The notes under the pieces: model-generated
Database searches by the model: none
The model's input: the letters and a program-made list of their open reading frames with translations, nothing else
Told to the model about the DNA's origin: nothing
Part shown: positions 1-5,123 of the stretch, piece by piece
Layout of the letters: each line of letters opens with the position of its first letter
Position numbering within the stretch: position 1 is the stretch's first letter
Made by a program: the position numbers and the translations under genes
Assembly (NCBI GenBank): GCA_025934455.1
Contig: JAICYA010000173.1
Coordinates: 1 to 5,123 of the forward strand
DNA length: 5,123 nucleotides
Direction: 5' to 3'
Source of the DNA: Rudaea sp.
GTDB lineage: Bacteria > Pseudomonadota > Gammaproteobacteria > Xanthomonadales > Rhodanobacteraceae

Positions 1-778
1 CACCCGCCAACGGCAGGCGCAGCAGGAACTCATGCCAGCGGTAGCGCATCCGTTCGACGCGCAAGGCGAAGCGTCCGCCGATCGCGGCGACGACGAGCAC
101 GATCAGCAGCAGCCAACCCCACGTCTTCACGAACGCCGACAACGCCAGCAATGCGCGCGTCGGCAACGGCAGCACCTGATGCATCTGCGTGAACACGCCA
201 ACGATCTGCGGCACGACGTAGGCGAGCAACCCGGTCACCACGGCGATCGCAACGACGCTGAGCAGCAGCGGATACGCGAGCGCTGCCCACACCTTTTGAT
301 TGAGCGCATCGCGCGCCTCGGAATAATCGGCGAGCCGCGCCAGCACCTGATCGAGCTTGCCGGATTGTTCGCCGGCCGCGATCGAGGCGCGATAAATCTC
401 CGGAAAACTTTCCGGCGCATCGGCCAGGCCCGCGGCGAGGCTCGATCCTTCCATGACTTTGGCGCGCAGGCTCACCACCAGCGTGCGCGTGCGCTCGTCC
501 TCGTTCTGTTCGGCCAGCGCCGCAAGCGCCTCGTCCACCGGCAGTCCGGCCTTGAGCAACGTGGCGAGCTGGCGCGTGAGCAGGGCGAGTTGCGTGCCGC
601 TCAATCCACGCTGGAACAAGGAATGGCGTTCGCCCGCCGGCGCAACCGGCGTTACCTCGAGCGGATTGAGACCCTCGTCGCGCAGGCTCGCGCGCACGCT
701 GCGCGCGGTGTCGCCTTGCAGCACGCCGCGACGGGTCTTGCCGGCGGCGTCGAGAGCCTGGTACGAAAAGGCGGGCAT
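1..778 (-). CDS. gspF: Type II secretion system inner-membrane protein GspF, 5' part (C-terminus off the window)
   Basis: GspF is the polytopic inner-membrane platform protein that contacts GspE and GspL and helps assemble the pseudopilus (family knowledge). Reading from ATG at 778, the frame is open for 259 codons to the left edge without a stop. Family members are about 400 residues, so roughly 145 residues are missing. The N-terminus is typical: FSYQALDAAGKTRRGVL at 4-20, then a helix ending DEGLNPLEV at 34-42. The first cytoplasmic helical domain spans about 60-165 (LLTRQLATLLKAGLPVDEAL 66-85; the conserved GEQSGKLDQVL at 136-146). The first membrane segment is about 168-194 and a second is about 220-239, followed by a basic stretch (RVERMRYRW, 240-248). 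The second cytoplasmic domain and third membrane segment would lie beyond the edge. The only nearby Shine-Dalgarno-like bases (GGCGG, 784-780) are too close to the ATG to be ideal, so translation may depend on ribosomes finishing the permease 14 nt upstream. That coupling is inference. Confidence 0.95.
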   Translation of the reverse strand, partial: MPAFSYQALDAAGKTRRGVLQGDTARSVRASLRDEGLNPLEVTPVAPAGERHSLFQRGLSGTQLALLTRQLATLLKAGLPVDEALAALAEQNEDERTRTLVVSLRAKVMEGSSLAAGLADAPESFPEIYRASIAAGEQSGKLDQVLARLADYSEARDALNQKVWAALAYPLLLSVVAIAVVTGLLAYVVPQIVGVFTQMHQVLPLPTRALLALSAFVKTWGWLLLIVLVVAAIGGRFALRVERMRYRWHEFLLRLPLAG

Positions 779-792
779 GCCGCCAGTTTACG

Positions 793-2229
793 TCAGGCGC
801 TGCCCGCGAGCTTGCTCCGCCGAATGCCATAGGCGAAATAGATCACCAAGCCGACCGCGACCCAGAGCAGGAACACCATCCACGTCACGGCGGCGAGTTC
901 CGACAGCAGCCAGATCGAAAAAAGAATGCCGATCAGCGGCACCGCCGGCACCCACGGCGTGCGGAACGAACGCGGCAGGTCGGGTTTGCGCCGGCGCAGC
1001 ACGATCACCGAGGCGCAGATGACGATGAACGCCGAGAGCACGCCGATGTTGACGAGCTTGGCGACCTCGCCGATCGGGAAAAATCCGGCGACCAGGGCAG
1101 TGAATGCGCCCAGCGCCAGGGTCGTGCGGTGCGGCGTGCCGTAGCGCGGATGCGTGTGCGCGAACCACGCGGGCAACAATCCGTCGCGTGACAGCGCGAA
1201 CCAGATACGTGCCGCGGCGAGCATGAAGGCGAAGATCACGCTCAAAATGCTCGCGATCGCGGTCGCAGAAATCGCCGCGCCGATCCACTTCATGCCGCGC
1301 GCCTCGAACGCCATGGCGACCGGCGCATCATTGCCGAGTTGCGTGTACGACACCATGCCGGTGATGACCAGGGTGATGGCGATGTACAGCACCATCGAGA
1401 TGCCGAGCGAAAGCAGGATCGCGCGCGGCAGGTCGCGCTGCGGATTCTTCGATTCCTCCGCCGCCGTGGTCAGGGTGTCGTAGCCGAATACGGCGAAGAA
1501 CACGACCGCCGCGGCAGTGGCGATACCCTTGTAGCCGAAGTGGCCCACGCCATTCGCGTCGACGACGCGATCCGGCACGAACGGATGCCAGTTCGCGGGA
1601 TCGACGTACATCGCGCCGACACCGATCACGAGGATCACCGCGACCACCTTGACCGCGACGATCAGCGTGTTGAAACGCGCGCCCCATTCGGTACGCAGCG
1701 TTAGCAGCACCGCCACGCCGAACGCGGCGATCGCGGCGACGAGATTGAAGGCATGGCCATCGCCCGTGCCCGGTGCACCTTGCAAGGCCACCGGCAGATG
1801 CAGGCCGAACGCCGCCAGCAGGTTGACCACATAGCCCGACCAGCCGCTCGCCACGGCAGCGACGATGAGCGCGTATTCGAGCAGCAGGTCCCAGCCGATC
1901 AGCCACGCCGGCAATTCGCCGAGCACCGCGTAGCCGTAGGTGTAGGCGCTGCCGGTGACCGGGATGAGTCCGGCGAATTCTGCGTAGCACAGCGCCGCCG
2001 CCGTGCTGGCGATGCCGGCAATGATGAAACTCAACGCGACCGCCGGACCCGCGTTCGCCGCGGCCTGCTGCCCGGCGAGCACGAAGATGCCCACGCCGAT
2101 GATGCCGCCGAGGCCAATCGCGGTGAGTTGCCACACGCCGAGCACGCGGCGGAAATCGCTGCGCGAGCCGAGCTCGGCCTGCAAGGCCTCGACGGATTTG
2201 TGGCGCGTGAGTTTGGCGGCAAGGCTCAT
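793..2229 (-). CDS. APC-superfamily amino acid permease, cationic amino acid transporter (CAT)-like
   Basis: This is an inner-membrane secondary transporter that imports amino acids, probably coupled to protons; the substrate cannot be read from sequence. It has 478 residues, within the usual 460-490 for bacterial CAT-like members. About twelve hydrophobic segments are visible, including approximately 31-52, 62-85, 107-143 (long, one or two passes), 160-178, 187-208, 237-256, 270-293, 315-342, 368-385, 391-411, 430-447 and 449-468. Family marks: the unwound TM1 substrate motif GLGGIIGVGIFVLAG (39-53), PVTGSAYTYGY at 90-100, FGYDTLTTAAEESKNPQRDLPRAI-type loop after TM6 (key residues Y250 D251, A257 E258 E259, N262 P263, R265, P268), and FRTPWVPAVPLIG at 422-434. 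The ATG at 2229 is preceded by a strong Shine-Dalgarno. It lies 33 nt after gspE and 14 nt before gspF on the same strand, so it is almost certainly co-transcribed with the secretion genes. Its composition resembles its neighbours' and gives no obvious sign of recent transfer. General family: high confidence; CAT-like subgroup: moderately high; specificity: unknown. Confidence 0.93.
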   Translation of the reverse strand: MSLAAKLTRHKSVEALQAELGSRSDFRRVLGVWQLTAIGLGGIIGVGIFVLAGQQAAANAGPAVALSFIIAGIASTAAALCYAEFAGLIPVTGSAYTYGYAVLGELPAWLIGWDLLLEYALIVAAVASGWSGYVVNLLAAFGLHLPVALQGAPGTGDGHAFNLVAAIAAFGVAVLLTLRTEWGARFNTLIVAVKVVAVILVIGVGAMYVDPANWHPFVPDRVVDANGVGHFGYKGIATAAAVVFFAVFGYDTLTTAAEESKNPQRDLPRAILLSLGISMVLYIAITLVITGMVSYTQLGNDAPVAMAFEARGMKWIGAAISATAIASILSVIFAFMLAAARIWFALSRDGLLPAWFAHTHPRYGTPHRTTLALGAFTALVAGFFPIGEVAKLVNIGVLSAFIVICASVIVLRRRKPDLPRSFRTPWVPAVPLIGILFSIWLLSELAAVTWMVFLLWVAVGLVIYFAYGIRRSKLAGSA

Positions 2230-2262
2230 CCAGTGCTCCCCTTGATAATTGGATTCAACGTC
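2230..2262 (-). other. gspE-permease intergenic gap (33 nt)
   Basis: This is the longest non-coding stretch in the window. It contains an AT-rich patch (TTGAATCCAATTATCAAG on the minus strand, 2258-2241), out of character with the GC-rich surroundings, followed by the permease Shine-Dalgarno. There is no hairpin-plus-T-run terminator and no room for a complete promoter within the gap, so read-through from gspE into the permease is expected. A promoter overlapping the gspE 3' end cannot be excluded. Confidence 0.5.
2236..2243 (-). promoter_or_regulatory. Shine-Dalgarno site of the permease gene
   Basis: Reading the minus strand, AAGGGGAG ends 6 nt before the ATG at 2229, which is a near-ideal spacing and purine content. 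It fixes the permease start and shows the gene has its own efficient translation signal, unlike the gspE and gspF starts on either side. Confidence 0.75.
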
Positions 2263-3744
2263 TCATTCCTCCCGCGTCACCCGCAGCACTTCTTCGGCAC
2301 TGGTGATGCCGGCCACGCATTTGTTCCAGCCGTCATCGAGGATGCTCGGCGTGCGTGTGCGCGCATGGCGTTCCATGTCCGCTTCTGCGGCGTTGGCATG
2401 GATCAGGCGGCGCAGTTCCTCGTCGACCGGCACGTATTCGTAGATGCCGGTGCGGCCGCGATAGCCGCCGTGGCGTCCGGCGGCCTGTGCCGATGGCCGA
2501 TACAGATTCGCCTGCGTGCCGGCAGGCTTGCCGAACGCGGCCAGCTCGCGCGGGGTCGCGGTATACATTTCCCTTTGTGCCGGATCGAGCACGCGCACCA
2601 GACGTTGCGCGAGCACGCCGATCAGCGAGGACGACAGCAGGAACGGTTCCACGCCCATGTCGCGCAGGCGCGTGACCGCGCCGATCGCGGAGTTCGTGTG
2701 CAGCGTGGACAGCACCAGGTGTCCGGTGAGCGAGGCCTGCACCGCGATCTGTGCGGTTTCGAGGTCGCGGATTTCGCCGATCATGACGACATCCGGGTCC
2801 TGGCGCAGGATCGCGCGCAGGCCGCGCGCGAAGGTCATCTCCACTTTCGTGTTGACCTGGGTCTGGCCGACGCCGTCGATGTAGTACTCGATCGGGTCTT
2901 CCACGGTCATGATGTTGCGGCTGGCGTCGTTGAGCTTGAGCAAGGACGCGTACAACGTCGTCGTCTTGCCCGAACCGGTCGGGCCGGTGACGAGCAGGAT
3001 CCCGTGCGGACGCTCGATGGTTTCGCTCAGGCGCTCCAGCGTGTCCGCCGCCATGCCGAGTTGTTTCAGATCGAGCTTGCCGGCCTGCTTGTCGAGCAAG
3101 CGCAGCACGACGCGCTCGCCGTGGCCGGCGGGAATCGTGGACACGCGCACGTCGACCGGGCGCCCGGCGATCCTCAGGCCGATGCGGCCGTCCTGCGGCA
3201 GGCGTTTCTCGGCAATGTCGAGGCGCGCCATGACCTTGATGCGCGACACCACGGCGCTCGCTATCGCCTTCTGCGGGCTGAGCACTTCGCGCAGCACGCC
3301 GTCGATGCGGAAGCGCACGACGAGGCGGTTCTCGAACGGTTCGATGTGGATGTCGGAAGCGCCTTCCTTCACCGCTTCGGTGAGCAAGGCATTGATCAAA
3401 CGAATGATCGGCGCATCGTCCTCGGATTCGAGCAGGTCTTCGGGTTCGGGCAATTCATCGGCGAGAGTCTTCAGATCGAGCTCGTCGCCAAAGTCGGCCA
3501 CCATCGCGCTGGCGTCTTCGCCCTGTTCGTACAATTCGCGCAGCAGGCGTTCGTAGCCGGCCGCGTCGTAGCGCACGAGTTTCAGCGGCGCGCGCAGATG
3601 GCGTTGCAATTCGCTCAGCACCTCGGGCTTGACGCCATCGCGCCAGGCGATTTCGGCTTCGCCTTCGCGCCAGGCGACGAGCGTGGCGCCGTTGCGGCGC
3701 GCGAAGCCGAAACTCGGCCGCGGCGGATGCGCGGCGGCATTCAC
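2263..3744 (-). CDS. gspE: Type II secretion system ATPase GspE, lacking the tetracysteine zinc motif
   Basis: GspE is the cytoplasmic hexameric ATPase that powers pseudopilus assembly, docked to the inner membrane through GspL (family knowledge). It has 493 residues, a normal length for T2SS GspE. The start is GTG at 3744, in the overlap GTGA with the gspD stop. It fits because the family N-terminus (SFGFARRNG, 11-19) follows directly; the next Met is residue 81. Seen in order: N-terminal domain about 10-95; N2E domain from about 110 ([20 protein letters not shown], 130-149; [12 protein letters not shown], 177-188); Walker [10 protein letters not shown] 254-262; Asp box around MTVEDPIEY 279-287; Walker B with [12 protein letters not shown] 316-327; His box [13 protein letters not shown] 339-351; C-terminal [10 protein letters not shown] 427-436 and [10 protein letters not shown] 484-493. 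The oddity is that the expected CxxC pairs at about 387/390 and 420/423 read D/Q and Q/G, and the only Cys is residue 476. The catalytic motifs are intact, so an active ATPase is expected. PilB is less likely given its length and the adjacent gspD. Confidence 0.96.
   Translation of the reverse strand: MNAAAHPPRPSFGFARRNGATLVAWREGEAEIAWRDGVKPEVLSELQRHLRAPLKLVRYDAAGYERLLRELYEQGEDASAMVADFGDELDLKTLADELPEPEDLLESEDDAPIIRLINALLTEAVKEGASDIHIEPFENRLVVRFRIDGVLREVLSPQKAIASAVVSRIKVMARLDIAEKRLPQDGRIGLRIAGRPVDVRVSTIPAGHGERVVLRLLDKQAGKLDLKQLGMAADTLERLSETIERPHGILLVTGPTGSGKTTTLYASLLKLNDASRNIMTVEDPIEYYIDGVGQTQVNTKVEMTFARGLRAILRQDPDVVMIGEIRDLETAQIAVQASLTGHLVLSTLHTNSAIGAVTRLRDMGVEPFLLSSSLIGVLAQRLVRVLDPAQREMYTATPRELAAFGKPAGTQANLYRPSAQAAGRHGGYRGRTGIYEYVPVDEELRRLIHANAAEADMERHARTRTPSILDDGWNKCVAGITSAEEVLRVTREE
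3741..3744 (-). other. GTGA stop/start overlap coupling gspD and gspE
   Basis: The minus strand reads CCGTGAATG here. TGA (3743-3741) ends gspD, and GTG (3744-3742) begins gspE in another frame. The adjacent ATG at 3740-3738 is not in the gspE frame. The upstream bases GGACAAG give only a weak Shine-Dalgarno, so re-initiation by ribosomes leaving gspD is the likely mode of gspE translation. Confidence 0.8.
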
Positions 3745-5123
3745 GGATGCTTGTCCGCGCCTGTCGCGTCTTTCGGGGCCACGTCCAGCGCCGGCGATTT
3801 CATGAAGTCGTGTACTTCCGGCAGCATCGGCTGCTGGCCGCGCGGCGTGATCGTTTCGCTGTTCTCGCGCATCTGCAATTGCTCGGTGCGCAGGAAGTTG
3901 TACTTCGCGCCGGAGACGGCAGCTTCGGTCGCCGCGTCACGCAGGATGCGCGGATGCAGGAATACCATCAGATCCTGTTTCTGATGATCGTTGCTGCGGT
4001 AGCGGAACAGGTTGCCGATCAGCGGGATGTCGCCCAGAGCAGGTACTTTCTGCACGCTGTCCTTGACGTTGTCGGAAATCAGCCCGCCGAGCACGAGCAA
4101 TGAATCGTCCTTGACCATCACCGTGGTCTTGATCTCGCGCTTGTTGGTGACGAGGTCGACCGCACCCTGCACCGGCGGCAGCAGGTTGGAGACTTCCTGA
4201 TGGATGTCCAGGCGTACCGTGTCGCCGGAATTGATGTGCGGCGTCACCGTGAGGGTGAGACCGACATCCTTGCGCTGGATGGTCTGGAACGGATTGCCGA
4301 TGCCGGTCGTCGTGCCCGAGTTGGCGCCGTTGCCGCCGGTGTTGGTGGTGTAGGAACCGGTCACGAAGGGGACTTCCTGCGCCACCTTGATCATGGCTTC
4401 CTGGTTGTCCAGCGTCATCACCGACGGCGTGGACAGGATGTTGTTCTTGCCGTTGCTGCGCAGCGCCGAGACCAGGCCGCCGAGGCTGAGCAGTTGCTTG
4501 CCGTTGAGCGTGATCGTGTCGAGATAGCCCAGGTTCAGCCCGTTGCCGACGCTGATCGCGGGACCGCCGGAGGCGTTCAATCCCGAGGTGACATTGAAGA
4601 TGTTGTTGCCGGGAGTATTGCCGGTGAAGTTCGTGCCACCCAGCACATGGCTTTTGTCGCCAAGCGGAACCTGCCACTGGATGCCGAGTTCGTTCGCGGT
4701 TTCATCCGAGACTTCGGCAATCACCGCCTCGATCAGCACTTGCGCACGGCGGATGTCGAGCTGGCGGATCACCGCCTGCAGCGAGCGGAACACCGCCGGC
4801 GGCGCGCTGATGACGAGCGCGTTGTCGCCTTCGTGCGCCTGGATCGTCGCGGTCGAGGTGCCCGACGACGCACTTCCCGTCGCGGCGCCCGCGGCGGCTT
4901 TTGCGTTCGGCGGCGCATCGCCGGTGAGTGTGGCAGCGACGCCTTCGAGAATCGGCACCAGGTCTTTCGCGTTCGCGTAATTCAGATACACGACCTGGGT
5001 TTCACCGCCGTCCGCGATCGGCGTGTCCAGATGCGCAATCAGCGCGCGCAGGCGCAGGCGCCCGCTCTTGCCGCCCGAAAGCAAAATCGAATTGGTGCGC
5101 TCGTCGGCGAACACACGCGGCTG
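3741..5123 (-). CDS. gspD: Type II secretion system secretin GspD, 3' part (N-terminus off the window)
   Basis: GspD forms the multimeric outer-membrane channel through which a T2SS exports folded proteins. The visible 460 residues are open to the right edge and end at a TGA at 3743-3741. The signal peptide, N0, N1 and start of N2 are missing (full secretins are usually about 650-750 residues). In visible numbering, residues 5-33 are the end of N2 ([12 protein letters not shown], then a helix ending AHLD). Residues 43-126 are the N3 domain ([16 protein letters not shown] ... NALVISAPP ... [12 protein letters not shown]), interrupted by an Ala/Gly/Ser/Thr-rich loop at about 66-92. The secretin barrel follows, with a Gly/Asn/Thr-rich stretch at 255-280 in the gate region, [12 protein letters not shown] at 286-297 and the secretin signature [14 protein letters not shown] at 360-373. 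A tail of about 55 residues (406-460) sits where pilotin-binding S domains occur. Its stop overlaps the gspE start by 4 nt. The GspD assignment over PilQ or type III secretins rests on the N2/N3 pattern and the gspE/gspF neighbours. Confidence 0.96.
   Translation of the reverse strand, partial: QPRVFADERTNSILLSGGKSGRLRLRALIAHLDTPIADGGETQVVYLNYANAKDLVPILEGVAATLTGDAPPNAKAAAGAATGSASSGTSTATIQAHEGDNALVISAPPAVFRSLQAVIRQLDIRRAQVLIEAVIAEVSDETANELGIQWQVPLGDKSHVLGGTNFTGNTPGNNIFNVTSGLNASGGPAISVGNGLNLGYLDTITLNGKQLLSLGGLVSALRSNGKNNILSTPSVMTLDNQEAMIKVAQEVPFVTGSYTTNTGGNGANSGTTTGIGNPFQTIQRKDVGLTLTVTPHINSGDTVRLDIHQEVSNLLPPVQGAVDLVTNKREIKTTVMVKDDSLLVLGGLISDNVKDSVQKVPALGDIPLIGNLFRYRSNDHQKQDLMVFLHPRILRDAATEAAVSGAKYNFLRTEQLQMRENSETITPRGQQPMLPEVHDFMKSPALDVAPKDATGADKHP

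Noticed and set aside
30..832. Open frames of 266 codons on both strands across gspF
   Set aside because: The true gspF frame (778 to the left edge) gives a clear GspF protein. The others are Arg/Ala-rich shadows without family signatures.
243..1734. Repeated GCGATCGC octamers (243-250, 1253-1260, 1727-1734)
   Set aside because: Only three scattered copies lie within coding sequence, which is plausible by chance and codon preference in a GC-rich genome. They show no regular spacing or link to gene boundaries.
1328..2134. A 268-codon minus-strand frame inside the permease
   Set aside because: It is a frame-shifted reading of the permease gene, very rich in Arg and His, and has no independent start signal.
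778..2262. Permease as cargo of an insertion sequence or transposon
   Set aside because: I see no transposase, terminal inverted repeats or target-site duplication at either edge, and its base composition resembles that of the flanking genes.
2455..2595. Missing tetracysteine in GspE as a pair of compensating frameshifts
   Set aside because: Codon-by-codon translation keeps conserved residues before (LAQRLVRVL), within (LYRP) and after ([10 protein letters not shown]) the motif in one frame without indels.
1753..3984. A 743-codon open frame on the plus strand, antisense to the permease, gspE and the end of gspD
   Set aside because: Its translation is dominated by Arg, Ala, His, Gln and Asp with no recognisable domain, and it lies opposite three well-supported genes. 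Long antisense frames are common opposite GC-rich coding sequence.

Overview
This GC-rich window carries four genes, all on the minus strand and tightly packed. Three are consecutive components of a type II secretion system (T2SS, Gsp): the 3' two-thirds of gspD (outer-membrane secretin), a complete gspE (cytoplasmic assembly ATPase) and the 5' two-thirds of gspF (inner-membrane platform protein). A complete amino-acid permease of the APC superfamily, cationic-amino-acid-transporter (CAT)-like, sits between gspE and gspF. The high GC content, the sequence style of the Gsp proteins and the D-E-F gene order suggest a proteobacterium, most likely a gammaproteobacterium related to Xanthomonadales/Rhodanobacteraceae. 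That placement is inference; no marker gene is present to fix it.

Layout in the direction of transcription (high to low coordinates): gspD enters from the right edge and stops at 3741. gspE starts at 3744 on a GTG that overlaps the gspD stop (GTGA) and ends at 2263. A 33-nt gap with a good Shine-Dalgarno sequence leads to the permease (2229-793). A 14-nt gap then leads to gspF (start 778), which runs off the left edge. There is no gap large enough for an independent promoter plus terminator, so the four genes look like one transcription unit. The window has no RNA gene, mobile element, CRISPR array or non-coding stretch over 300 bases.

How they work together: GspE hydrolyses ATP and, with GspF and other inner-membrane partners outside the window, drives assembly of the periplasmic pseudopilus. 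The pseudopilus pushes folded exoproteins through the GspD channel. The permease has no known structural role in a T2SS. It could be a co-transcribed passenger, or it could import amino acids released by secreted proteases; the second idea is speculation.

Two points deserve a second look. One is the permease inserted inside the core gspE-gspF block. The other is the absence from GspE of all four cysteines of the zinc-binding tetracysteine module that is otherwise typical of T2SS ATPases, although the reading frame through that region is intact.
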